NCBI RefSeq assembly: GCF_009903625.1
Contig: NZ_CP047569.1
Span: 4,448,501-4,512,500, forward strand
Origin: Microbulbifer sp. ALW1
Lineage (GTDB): Bacteria > Pseudomonadota > Gammaproteobacteria > Pseudomonadales > Cellvibrionaceae
DNA length: 64,000 bases
Direction: 5' to 3'
Below, piece after piece: positions 53,424-61,605 of this stretch. Every line of letters begins with the position of its first letter. The first letter of the stretch is position 1. The notes under the pieces were generated by a model, which was given only the letters and a program-made list of their open reading frames with translations, had not been told where the DNA came from and searched no databases. The position numbers were made by a program, and so were the translations under genes.

Positions 53424-54803
53424 TCAGGCTTCCGGCGTTTTTACGAAATAATCGTGCGCAGCCCGGTTAACCCGTCCGGACAATCGCAAGGTCGAAACCA
53501 TTGTGGGTATCGCCATCACAGCGTACATGCCGGTAATGAAACTGTTGACGATACTCAGCGACAACACCGCCCCCGACACAATCAGCAGCATATAAATCAC
53601 GGTATACACAACCTGGAAACGGGTACCAAACAGGAACACGAAGCACTTCATGCCGTAATACCAGAAGGTAACAATGGTACTGAACGCCAGCGGTACCACC
53701 ATGATGAGCAGCAATACGGGACCCCAGCCACCAAATACACTACTGAAGGCATTGGCAGTCAGCGAGACGCCTGCAATCCCCTCTGCGTCCTGCCAGACTC
53801 CGGTGAGCAGGATGACCAAGGCGGTGCAGGTACAGATAATCAGGGTATCCACGATCGGGCCCAGCATGGCCACCACGCCCTCGCGCACCGGCTCTGTGGT
53901 TTTGGCCGCACCGTGGGCCAGGGACTCGGTACCGATACCCGCTTCATTGGAGAAGGCACCGCGACTGATACCGATGGCAATCACCGTACCCAGCGCGCCG
54001 CCGACCACCGCCTGACCGGAAAACGCATCGCGAAAAATCAGGCCAAAGGCCGCGGGGATCTCCTGCCAGAAGTAACCGATAACCCCTAGCGTCAGCACCA
54101 GGTAAAACAGCACCATGGCTGGCACGATACGCACGGCAAAACGCCCGATGCGCTGAATGCGCCCCGCAATGACCACCAGCGCCGCCAGAGCCAACAGCAC
54201 TCCCATACCAAAATCAAATTGCAGTGCATTATCCGGGCTCACCCAGCCGAGCGGTTCAGCAAAGGAAACCCGCAGCAACTGCACCATCTGGTTCGACTGG
54301 AACGAAGGCAGCAGGCCACACAGGCCGGCAATGGCAAACAGGTAAGCCAGCGGCTGCCAGCGCTTGCCGAGCCCTTCGCGGATGACATACATAGGACCAC
54401 CCTGGATTTCACCGTTGCTATCGCGGCCGCGGTACATCACCGCCAGGGTGGCGGTATAGAACTTGGTGGCCACCCCGACCAGCGCCGTCACCCACATCCA
54501 GAAAATGGCTCCGGGCCCACCGGTGCTGATGGCAATGGCCACCCCGGCAATATTGCCCAACCCCAGGGTGCCAGACAGCGCAGTGGACAGCGCCTGCCGG
54601 TGGGGCACCTGGCCGGGATCATTGGGGTCATCATACTTGCCCCGCAGCAGGTCGATACTGTGGCCAAGGTGACGATAAGGCCGCGCGCGCGAACTGATCA
54701 GTAGGAAAAGACCACCGCCTACCAGCAGCACCAGAAGCGGCGTGCCCCAGGCGTAGGCAACGAAGGTATCGAGGGCGGATTCGATTGTTTGGAGAAAGTT
54801 CAT
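53424..54803 (-). CDS. AGCS family sodium:alanine/amino acid symporter
   Basis: 459 residues from ATG 54803 (MNFLQTIESAL); the frame is open 15 codons earlier without a ribosome site. AGCS signature ALSGTLGLGNIAGVAIAISTGGPGAIFWMW, GGPMYVIREGLG, and GISRGAFSNEAGIGTESLAHGAAKT are all present, with about ten membrane helices. It imports alanine or glycine with sodium. It is a monocistronic gene downstream of the XRE-STN pair, with no sign of regulation besides its own spacer. Confidence 0.93.
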   Translation of the reverse strand: MNFLQTIESALDTFVAYAWGTPLLVLLVGGGLFLLISSRARPYRHLGHSIDLLRGKYDDPNDPGQVPHRQALSTALSGTLGLGNIAGVAIAISTGGPGAIFWMWVTALVGVATKFYTATLAVMYRGRDSNGEIQGGPMYVIREGLGKRWQPLAYLFAIAGLCGLLPSFQSNQMVQLLRVSFAEPLGWVSPDNALQFDFGMGVLLALAALVVIAGRIQRIGRFAVRIVPAMVLFYLVLTLGVIGYFWQEIPAAFGLIFRDAFSGQAVVGGALGTVIAIGISRGAFSNEAGIGTESLAHGAAKTTEPVREGVVAMLGPIVDTLIICTCTALVILLTGVWQDAEGIAGVSLTANAFSSVFGGWGPVLLLIMVVPLAFSTIVTFWYYGMKCFVFLFGTRFQVVYTVIYMLLIVSGAVLSLSIVNSFITGMYAVMAIPTMVSTLRLSGRVNRAAHDYFVKTPEA

Positions 54804-54879
54804 GAAATGCGGAGTGGCTCGATTGCTAAACCGGTAATGCTCTCGCAATCCCGCACAGATCTCAAACCGGGCGTATCAT

Positions 54880-55539
54880 CTAGAGGGAGACTCGCTCGGT
54901 CTCTGGCCCCACCCCAGCGGGCTGCAGCGGAATCAGGGTCACATAGCCCCCGGATATTTTCGCTCTCAGGCCCAGCTTCTCCGCGACCTGCGCCAGGGCA
55001 ACATCCCAGGGCACCTGATCTATCTGCAGACGGTCAATATCCCCCTGCACCAGATCCATACCTCTGACTTGCAGGCCGCCAAATTCCGCAAACATTTCGA
55101 TCACCTCGCGACCGTTGACCTGCTCCAGCTTCATGGACAGCATCTCGTGTTCGGGGCCTGGGACCTCCCTGCCGGCAACAGGTCCAAGAGCAATGGCGAT
55201 TCCCAGACCGATAAAGACGAACACAATCACCAGGGACAGCGCGAGCCTCACGGGCATTGACGACCACCGTTTTCCATCAGGCACACTTCCAGTGGACTGC
55301 TGCAAAACCTGCAATTCCGGTTTTCGCCTGAGTTGCTCCTCTAAGCCCACCAGCAGCTGCTGTACATCCACGCCATACACCCGGCAGATATTCTCGAGAG
55401 TATCTGCAGAGGGCAGCGCCTGGTCATTTTCCAGCTTTGAAAGGTATGACTGCTCGATCGCCATTTTCCGTGCCGATTCCGTCTGGCTCCAGCGCAGCCG
55501 CGCACGAATCAGTTTCAGACGTTTTCCCAGACTCTCCAT
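54880..55539 (-). CDS. Membrane-anchored XRE regulator with periplasmic STN (secretin-like) domain
   Basis: 219 residues from ATG 55539. Residues 3-60 are an XRE helix-turn-helix (LKLIRARLRWSQTESARKMA, YLSKLENDQALPSADTLENI). A membrane helix spans about 96-119, and the C-terminal domain (about 134-205) matches the STN/secretin short domain seen in PilQ (MKLEQVNGREVIEMFAEFGG, VPWDVALAQVAEKLGLRAKI). The topology is cytoplasmic DNA-binding head and periplasmic STN, as in RodZ in outline but with a different outer domain. It lies 43 bp downstream of a small exported STN-like protein, probably its partner. A role in transmembrane signalling is inference. Confidence 0.78.
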   Translation of the reverse strand: MESLGKRLKLIRARLRWSQTESARKMAIEQSYLSKLENDQALPSADTLENICRVYGVDVQQLLVGLEEQLRRKPELQVLQQSTGSVPDGKRWSSMPVRLALSLVIVFVFIGLGIAIALGPVAGREVPGPEHEMLSMKLEQVNGREVIEMFAEFGGLQVRGMDLVQGDIDRLQIDQVPWDVALAQVAEKLGLRAKISGGYVTLIPLQPAGVGPETERVSL

Positions 55540-55582
55540 ATACCGACAACAGCTATTTTGTGGCTGCAACAGAACAGGGAAA

Positions 55583-55864
55583 CTATTCCATCGCGGCGTG
55601 GTTTGACGTTGACGGGCCAGCGCCCAGATCAAAGTCTACCAACATTTTCATTACGTCACGGCAGGCAACCCCCTCAACCTTCAGGGTCACCAGCTCCTCA
55701 GCATGGATAATCTGGTGCATGTATTCAGATTCAGGACACTGCTCCACCACGCTTTGCCACACCGACAGTAACGGCTCACCCTCCGCGGTCAACTCAACCA
55801 AGTCGTCGGTTGCAAAAACGATAATGGGCAGGATAGATAAAATCAGGGCGGCAATAGAGCGCAT
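55583..55864 (-). CDS. Small exported STN-like protein
   Basis: 93 residues: signal peptide MRSIAALILSILPIIVFA, then a mature part of about 75 residues whose pattern (VELTAEGEPLLSVWQSVVEQC...LVTLKVEGVACRDVMKMLVDFDL) fits the beta-alpha-beta STN fold loosely. Two cysteines (43 and 68) could form a disulfide. It is periplasmic or lies at the outer membrane. It precedes the membrane-bound XRE-STN regulator by 43 bp, so the two are likely expressed together; the pair may bind each other through like domains (inference). Confidence 0.6.
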   Translation of the reverse strand: MRSIAALILSILPIIVFATDDLVELTAEGEPLLSVWQSVVEQCPESEYMHQIIHAEELVTLKVEGVACRDVMKMLVDFDLGAGPSTSNHAAME

Positions 55865-56085
55865 AGGATGCTCCTCAATGTGTTTGATGGTGCGCAGAAA
55901 TTACCTTCGGGTTGCCGGAATCGGGAAGGAATAAACTGGAATATTCGGGAATAGCACGGGATCGCAAGCTTTCACCGCACTTCAGCCGGAAAAACAGGCA
56001 AAAAAATGCCCCGACCAGCGGGGCAATGCAAGATGACATCAATTGGCGATATCAAAGATGAAACGGGGAGAAAACAGCCACTCGA

Positions 56086-57657
56086 TCAGTTGCCCGCCTG
56101 TGCCAGGTCGGTCTCAGCTTCTGCCGCTTTCGGCTCGCTGACCCACAGGGCGCACACGGCTGCCAGCAGCCAGCTGATACCACCGAGCACCAACGCGTAG
56201 ATGGCCTCGTTGTCGAAGAAGGTACGCAGTACAAACCCCAGCACACTGGCCGCCAGCAGCTGCGGAATGACGATAAAGCCGTTGAAGATCCCCATCATCA
56301 CGCCCATTTTGCGCTGGGGTACGTGGGTAGACAGCATGGCGTAGGGCAGAGACAGGATCGATGCCCAGGCAAAGCCCACACCCAGCATCGGCAGCAGCAG
56401 CCACTGGGGATCGCGGATAAACAGGAAGGACAGCAGCCCGAGGCCACCCAGCGCCAGGTTCACGCTGTGTGACAAATGCATACCCAGGCGCCGCGCCAGC
56501 ACCGGAATCAGCAGCGCGGCCAGGGCCGCAAAGCCGTTATAGGTGGCAAACAGGATACCGACCCAGTCGGCACCGTCATTGTAGGCCTGGGAAGTGACTT
56601 CACTGGTGCCGAAGTGGAAGCTGGTCACCGCCGCGGTGGTGTAGATCCACATGGCAAACAGCGCAAACCAGGAAAAGAACTGCACCCACGCCAGGCGCTT
56701 CATGGCGTCGGGCATGGAGTAGAGATTGGAGACAATTTCCTCCAGCATCCCTTCTTTACCAGTCGCGCGCCCGCGCAACACCAGCGCCAGCAGTTGCAGG
56801 GCACCCAGCCCGGCGATCAGGCCGGCAAGGATGTACAACTGCTGATCCAGTCCCTGCTGCCACACAAAACCCGCGAAAGCGGCACCCACCAACAGCATGG
56901 CGCCACCGATGGTGCGGTAACTTGCGCTGTGATCCTGCACCGGCTCGTCCGCCTGCCCCGCCAGCTCTGGCGACTCGGCAGATTCAAACGCGGCCTGTTG
57001 CTCCGGGCTGTACTCACGGGTCTTGAACACACTCCACAGCACCGCCAGCAGGAAACCGATCCCGCCCACATAGAAAGAGATGCGCACGGAATCCGGCACC
57101 ACACCTTCCGGTGCGGTATTGGAAACATCAAACCAGTTTGCCAGCATCCACGGCATGGCCGAGGCGACCACCGAGCTCACACCAATAAAGAAGCTCTGCA
57201 ACGCATAACCAAAAGAGCGCTGCTTCTGCGGCAACATGTCGCCCACCAGCGCGCGGAAGGGCTCCATGGAGACGTTGATGGACGCATCCATTACCCACAG
57301 CATGCCCGCGGCAATCCACAGGGTGGGCGAGTGCGGCATAAACAGAATGGCGATGGAGGACAGAATGGCACCGGCCAGCAGGAAGGGACGGCGACGGCCA
57401 AAGCCGGTCCAGGTGCGGTCACTGAAGTAGCCGATCAGCGGCTGTACCAGCAAGCCGGTCAGTGGCGCGGCCACCCACAACACCGGGATATCGTCGATCT
57501 CGGCCCCAAGAGTCTGGAAGATACGACTGACATTGGCATTTTGCAGCGCAAAGCCGAACTGGATACCGAGAAAGCCGAAACACATGTTCCAGATCTGCCA
57601 GAAGCTCAACTGGGGCTTGGCGCCGGCAACCGCCGCTGTAGATGGATTTTGAGACAT
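56086..57657 (-). CDS. MFS sugar (maltose/sucrose-type) proton symporter
   Basis: 523 residues from ATG 57657 (GGTGA nine bases upstream). Twelve membrane helices. N-terminal WNMCFGFLGIQFGFALQNANVSRIFQ, then PLTGLLVQPLIGYFSDRTWTGFGRRRPFLLAGA, are typical of the SLC45-like/GPH maltose and sucrose transporters of marine gammaproteobacteria. A charged cytoplasmic loop lies between helices 6 and 7 (about 215-245). It would supply maltose or maltodextrins to the cytoplasmic GH13 enzyme. A MalT-box pair lies 65 bp upstream, with the same geometry as before malT, which links it to that regulon though it is 11 kb away. Confidence 0.88.
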   Translation of the reverse strand: MSQNPSTAAVAGAKPQLSFWQIWNMCFGFLGIQFGFALQNANVSRIFQTLGAEIDDIPVLWVAAPLTGLLVQPLIGYFSDRTWTGFGRRRPFLLAGAILSSIAILFMPHSPTLWIAAGMLWVMDASINVSMEPFRALVGDMLPQKQRSFGYALQSFFIGVSSVVASAMPWMLANWFDVSNTAPEGVVPDSVRISFYVGGIGFLLAVLWSVFKTREYSPEQQAAFESAESPELAGQADEPVQDHSASYRTIGGAMLLVGAAFAGFVWQQGLDQQLYILAGLIAGLGALQLLALVLRGRATGKEGMLEEIVSNLYSMPDAMKRLAWVQFFSWFALFAMWIYTTAAVTSFHFGTSEVTSQAYNDGADWVGILFATYNGFAALAALLIPVLARRLGMHLSHSVNLALGGLGLLSFLFIRDPQWLLLPMLGVGFAWASILSLPYAMLSTHVPQRKMGVMMGIFNGFIVIPQLLAASVLGFVLRTFFDNEAIYALVLGGISWLLAAVCALWVSEPKAAEAETDLAQAGN

Positions 57658-57721
57658 TGGGATCACCGCTGACTGACTTATGGTTATGCGGCAATTGTCT
57701 CAGCAGCGGCAAGCGTGGCCA

Positions 57722-57741
57722 TCCTCCCCGGCGGGGGCGGA
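57722..57741. promoter_or_regulatory. Inverted MalT boxes upstream of the MFS transporter gene
   Basis: TCCTCCCC-N4-GGGGCGGA. The arm nearest the gene reads GGGGAGGA on the minus strand; the other has one mismatch. The N4 spacing equals that of the malT-proximal pair. Confidence 0.6.
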
Positions 57742-57891
57742 GGTGGCCGGCGTTTCTAGACTCCTCTATTTAGCCCACGTCTACACCCACACCAGAATCG
57801 ACACTCTTGATGAGTATGACGCCAGCGGCGCTTTACCGTAGGTGTCTAGGCAGTCAAAAATAGATTTTTAATTGGCCTTAAAGTGCAATTA

Positions 57892-58010
57892 TGGGATCTT
57901 TATTGAATGAAAAAACCATAAAGTCCCAATATAAGAACTTTGATTGACTTATTCATTAAATCCCAAAAAAGGGACATAATTCCTAAACCTGATTCTTAAA
58001 TCCCATATAA
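57892..58010. promoter_or_regulatory. Repeated TGGGA/TCCCA operator-like sites before hipB
   Basis: TGGGA at 57892-57896, and TCCCA at 57924, 57961 and 58001. They sit in AT-rich DNA, with ATAAAG motifs around them; TGGGATCTTTAT and ATAAAGTCCCA form inverted arms across 57892-57928. The pattern fits autoregulation by the XRE antitoxin. Confidence 0.6.
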
Positions 58011-58018
58011 AGCACCTT

Positions 58019-58366
58019 ATGGATCCTGAATTGAAATCTCCCGCCGCCATTGCCGAAAGCCTCGGCCAGCGCCTGAAGCAGGCACGCCTGAACCGTGACC
58101 TCACCCAGCTGGAAGTGGCCGAGCACGCCGGTGTCAGCCGCAAGGCCGTGCTCAATGCGGAAAAGGGCAAGGTCCAGCTGGAAGTCCTGGTCGCCATACT
58201 CCAGGCGCTCGACCTCACTGCCCAGCTGGACAACTTCCTGCCCCCGCAGCCGCCCTCGCCGATCCAGCTGGCCAAGTTGCAGGGCAAGAAGCGCCAGCGG
58301 GCCTCGGGCCAGCGCGGCAAAAACGAAGGGGGTGACGACGACACCCAGGAGGAACCGGAATGGTAA
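58019..58366 (+). CDS. hipB: HipB-like XRE antitoxin/regulator
   Basis: 115 residues. The XRE helix-turn-helix spans about 12-70 (SLGQRLKQARLNRDLTQLEVAEHAGVSRKAVLNAEKGKVQLEVLVAIL). The C-terminal tail is basic then acidic (KKRQRASGQRGKNEGGDDD). In type II toxin-antitoxin pairs HipB binds HipA and represses the operon. The ATG (58019-58021) lies directly after an operator-like repeat, so any ribosome site is weak, and leaderless or coupled initiation is possible. Its end overlaps the hipA start by 7 bp. Confidence 0.85.
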   Translation: MDPELKSPAAIAESLGQRLKQARLNRDLTQLEVAEHAGVSRKAVLNAEKGKVQLEVLVAILQALDLTAQLDNFLPPQPPSPIQLAKLQGKKRQRASGQRGKNEGGDDDTQEEPEW

Positions 58367-59691
58367 TGGAAGTCATCGGCGTGGATTATTTAGGGCAAGA
58401 CGGGCAGGAGCAGACCGCCGGCGCGGTCAGCTTCGACACCGACACCGGCGTCGGTGCCTTCGAATACGACCCGGCATTCATCGACACCGGTATCGAACTC
58501 TCCCCCCTCAAGATGCCCCTGGCGCGGCGCATCTACAGCTTCCCGGAACTGCGCTTTGATACCTTCCGCGGCCTGCCCGGCCTGATTGCCGACTCCCTCC
58601 CCGACGACTTCGGCAATGCGGTACTCAATGCCTGGATGGCCGCCCAGGGCAAACACCCGCAAGACATCTCGCCCCTGCAGCGGCTGCAGTACACCGGCAG
58701 GCGCGGCATGGGTGCACTGGAATACACCCCCGCCACCCGCATCAAAAAACTCAATGCCTCCCAGGACATCGCCATCGACGAACTGGTGGCCATCGCCCAG
58801 GAGGTGCTCGACCACCACAGCAGTTTCAACGTGCACCTGGACAAAACCGGCGAAGACAACCGCGAAGCGATGATGGCTCTGATGTCCGTCGGCATGAGCG
58901 CCGGCGGCGCCCGCCCCAAGGCAGTCCTCGCCTTCAACAAAGACTTCACCCATGTGCGCTCCGGACAGACCGACGTACCCGAAGGCTTCACCCACTACCT
59001 GATGAAGTTCGATGGGGTCAGCGAACACAACAAAGACCGGGAAACCTTCGGCGACCCGATGGGCTTCGGTGCCATGGAATACGTCTACCACCAGATGGCC
59101 AGCAACTGCGGTATCGAGATGATGCCCTGCCACCTGCTAAATGAAGGCAATCGCCGGCACTTCGTCACCGAACGCTTCGACCGCCGCGACAACAACAAGG
59201 TCCACATCCAGACCCTGAACGGCATCGCCCACGTGGATTACAAAGTCCCGGGGTCCTTTTCCTACGCGGAGCTTTTTGGCATCGCCCGGCAACTGAAACT
59301 CAGCGCAAAAGAAGCCGAGCAACTGCTGATACGCATGGTGTTCAATATCGTCGCTCGCAACCACGATGACCACGCAAAAAACTTCGCCTTCCAGCTCAAT
59401 GGAAAAACCTGGCAACTGGCTCCCGCGTATGACCTGGCCTACAGCTACAAGCCGGGCAGCCGCTGGGTAAACAGTCACTGGATGAGCCTGAACGGCAAGC
59501 GGGAAAACTTTACCCGCGAAGATATCTACAGCCTGGAAAAAGTCAGCCCGCTGTTTAGCCGCAGAAAGATCGATAGTATTGTGGATAACGTGGTTGAGCA
59601 GGTATCGCAATGGAGCGCTCTGGCCCTCGAAAATGAAGTGCCCGAATCACTAATTGAAGAGATAAGAGCCAACCTAAGACTGAACATCTGA
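58360..59691 (+). CDS. hipA: HipA-like serine/threonine kinase toxin
   Basis: 443 residues, the normal HipA length. N-terminal HipA_N region (about 1-110), SAGGARPKAVLAF (glycine-rich P-loop), YLMKFDG with the ATP-binding Lys, ERFDRRDNNK, and the catalytic segment IVARNHDDHAKNFAF followed by LAPAYDLAYS, which matches the Mg-binding DxS/DL pattern. HipA phosphorylates glutamyl-tRNA synthetase in E. coli and causes growth arrest; the target here is unknown. It overlaps hipB, so the two are cotranscribed. All motifs look intact, so it may be active. Confidence 0.9.
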   Translation: MVMEVIGVDYLGQDGQEQTAGAVSFDTDTGVGAFEYDPAFIDTGIELSPLKMPLARRIYSFPELRFDTFRGLPGLIADSLPDDFGNAVLNAWMAAQGKHPQDISPLQRLQYTGRRGMGALEYTPATRIKKLNASQDIAIDELVAIAQEVLDHHSSFNVHLDKTGEDNREAMMALMSVGMSAGGARPKAVLAFNKDFTHVRSGQTDVPEGFTHYLMKFDGVSEHNKDRETFGDPMGFGAMEYVYHQMASNCGIEMMPCHLLNEGNRRHFVTERFDRRDNNKVHIQTLNGIAHVDYKVPGSFSYAELFGIARQLKLSAKEAEQLLIRMVFNIVARNHDDHAKNFAFQLNGKTWQLAPAYDLAYSYKPGSRWVNSHWMSLNGKRENFTREDIYSLEKVSPLFSRRKIDSIVDNVVEQVSQWSALALENEVPESLIEEIRANLRLNI

Positions 59692-59877
59692 GAACTATTA
59701 ACCAATGGAATCTTTCACCCCATGGAAGGATTAAGCGATGGATATAAAAAAGAACAGCAACGGATCAGTTCTCTCACAATGACTATTGCCGGGGCAATAC
59801 ATTTCGCGCAGATCGCACCCTAACCTGAAATAAAGCGTCGCGCCGCCTGAAATAGCACGAACAACAAAGGACGTTAA

Positions 59878-60399
59878 ATGTTAAAACGGTTTTTTAGGAG
59901 AGAAAAATCGAATATCTATCTGGGCACCATAGCCGTAGTCCCAAGGTCAGATATAAAGAGTAAGCTCGACCCTTGGGGATCCCTTAGCGATGAGGATATG
60001 GATCTTTCACTGAGGGAGTATTTGGCGCAAATTTTTGATATTCCCTGCGCAAATGGGGTCAGCAACCCCGAAGATACTGACCTGGTACTGGATGTGATGG
60101 TACCAAAATTTCAATCCGGAGACCTTTGGGACGTCTCGATTGGCGAGGTCGCATTTCCGATATTTTGGCGCCCCAAAATAGAAATCGCCTCCAGATTGTA
60201 TAACCTGAAAACGGGAAAAACAGTCACTACAACGAGGGCAAAATCAAAAATGCCATGGCGAGAGTACTTTTCACGGCTATTTTCATGGCGGTCATTCTTA
60301 GGATTTAAACCATTGTTTGATTCATCAGACATGAACAAGCTTTTGCTAAAAGCATGCATAGAAGTTTTATCAAAATTCAAAAAAGTGACGAGATCTTAG
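59878..60399 (+). CDS. Hypothetical protein in low-GC accessory stretch
   Basis: 173 residues, not recognised. It has a Lys/Arg-rich start (MLKRFFRREKSN), no signal peptide, and a mixed alpha/beta pattern with a conserved-looking DxxLVLDVMVPKF segment near residue 65. Base composition is clearly more AT-rich than the neighbours, suggesting recent transfer. It is downstream of hipA by 186 bp. Its last 46 bases overlap the start of a small possible frame in another phase. Confidence 0.6.
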   Translation: MLKRFFRREKSNIYLGTIAVVPRSDIKSKLDPWGSLSDEDMDLSLREYLAQIFDIPCANGVSNPEDTDLVLDVMVPKFQSGDLWDVSIGEVAFPIFWRPKIEIASRLYNLKTGKTVTTTRAKSKMPWREYFSRLFSWRSFLGFKPLFDSSDMNKLLLKACIEVLSKFKKVTRS

Positions 60400-60670
60400 A
60401 AAAAGGTGTAACAATACTGGGCGCGAGTACAACGTCGAATCTGAGCCTACTGAGAAATCGTGAAACAAGATAAAAAACAGAGAAAAACGAGCAATATCCA
60501 GCGAAATTCAGCAGATCGAATCAAAGACTCAATTATTTTCCCCGAGCATAAATAATGCTCAACAAACGTCTTTGACCCAGATGCGAAGACACCAAGAAAT
60601 GATTGATCAAAATGAGATCGTCATGGAAGAAAATACAAACAATAAACCAGAAGGAATATCAGAAAAATGA
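60354..60670 (+). pseudogene. Possible frameshifted small gene in the accessory stretch
   Basis: Two overlapping frames read like one protein broken by a shift: 60354-60473 (39 residues; SDEILEKGVTILGASTTSNL is its core), then a frame from 60464 to 60670 (coiled-coil-like, SSEIQQIESKTQ and beyond) ending in ATGA that overlaps the next gene's start. No in-frame start exists for the second part before 60581. Either a degenerate gene or chance; low confidence. Confidence 0.25.
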
Positions 60671-61116
60671 CTGAAACACTAAGTTTGGCGAAACAAATGG
60701 ATGCGAAGCTGGAGGATGACCTCTGGCTGGACGACCACCTCTTTGAGATTCGCGAAAAGATTGTCGCACGGGCAAAAGAACTACTGCTTGATACCAATAA
60801 CGAGCTCACCAAGGCCGCAGCACTGTCAGAGGCGGCGAAGGAGTATGCCCCGGGCATGCGCTTTCCGGACCCGAAGCAGCATTCCTGGCGGGAGAACATT
60901 CTCTCCCAATTATCCGCAGTCACCCTGATTTCTGCCCTGCTTGCAATTGTCTTTGGCTGCATCGCTTTCGGTATCTCCATCGCGACCGAAGAGGGAGAGC
61001 CGGTGCCGGATGTATCTGGCTATATCGATCTGGTGAAGATATTCGCCGGCGCTGTAGTAGGTTCGACCGGCGCCGCGGTGGTGGCCAATCACTCTAGGGC
61101 CAAAGCGAAACCCTGA
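60667..61116 (+). CDS. Small two-helix membrane protein, unknown
   Basis: 149 residues. A soluble acidic N-terminus (about 1-77) is followed by a hydrophobic helix at about 80-108 (LSAVTLISALLAIVFGCIAFGI) and a second at about 119-141 (YIDLVKIFAGAVVGSTGAAVV), with a basic C-terminal tail. The pattern resembles small membrane proteins in accessory loci, but no family was recognised. The ATG overlaps an upstream frame's stop (ATGA). The GC content is higher than that of the preceding hypothetical. Confidence 0.65.
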   Translation: MTETLSLAKQMDAKLEDDLWLDDHLFEIREKIVARAKELLLDTNNELTKAAALSEAAKEYAPGMRFPDPKQHSWRENILSQLSAVTLISALLAIVFGCIAFGISIATEEGEPVPDVSGYIDLVKIFAGAVVGSTGAAVVANHSRAKAKP

Positions 61117-61174
61117 GTCTTTAAATTTGCGAACAGTATTTTTCGCAGGTTAGCGTTTACCCGCAGGGAGCACC

Positions 61175-61573
61175 ATGAAACGATTTATTCTATCTGTTAT
61201 TTTTTCGCTGTTTAGTTCACTGTCGTTTTCCAAGGACCTTACCGGTGTCTGGGAGCTGGTTTCCGGCAATTATGTCGACGGCAGCGGCAAGCTGGTCAAT
61301 TACAAAGACCTGGACTTAAAAGCATTAAAAGTGATTTCGGATTCGCACTTCAGCTTTACTTCAATGAAGGGCGACGTATTTTGGGCGTCCGGTACTGGCA
61401 GCTACGAACTGAGCGAAGGCCAATATATCGAAACGTTACGCTACAACTCCTTCGGGGAGCCAGCCGGGACAACCTTTGCGTTCACTACCAGAATCGAGGA
61501 ATCGCTCTGGTATAACGAACGCTGGAAAGATGGTGAGCGCGTAGAGTACGAGGTTTGGCAGCGCATTGAGTGA
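61175..61573 (+). CDS. Exported lipocalin-like small protein
   Basis: 132 residues. Signal peptide MKRFILSVIFSLFSSLSFS, then a lipocalin-like beta-barrel pattern: LTGVWELVSGNYVDGSGKLV at the first strand, and a series of strands ending in RWKDGERVEYEVWQRIE. The GxW motif at the start of the mature part is characteristic; similar sequences are filed as DUF4488 or lipocalin-like. It probably binds a small hydrophobic molecule in the periplasm (inference). A GGGAG ribosome site precedes the ATG. No operon partner is apparent. Confidence 0.7.
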   Translation: MKRFILSVIFSLFSSLSFSKDLTGVWELVSGNYVDGSGKLVNYKDLDLKALKVISDSHFSFTSMKGDVFWASGTGSYELSEGQYIETLRYNSFGEPAGTTFAFTTRIEESLWYNERWKDGERVEYEVWQRIE

Positions 61574-61605
61574 CCGGAGAGACTTGCGGTTGGCGGTCAA
61601 GGCCG

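Larger units (their letters stand above)
57658..58018. other. Divergent control region between MFS transporter and hipB
   Basis: 361 bp with no gene. The left end carries the MalT boxes; the right part is AT-rich and carries the HipB operator candidates. Confidence 0.6.

Noticed and set aside
56476..57672. Plus-strand frame of 398 codons opposite the MFS transporter
   Set aside because: Antisense shadow rich in His, Gln and Gly. The minus-strand transporter explains the coding pattern.
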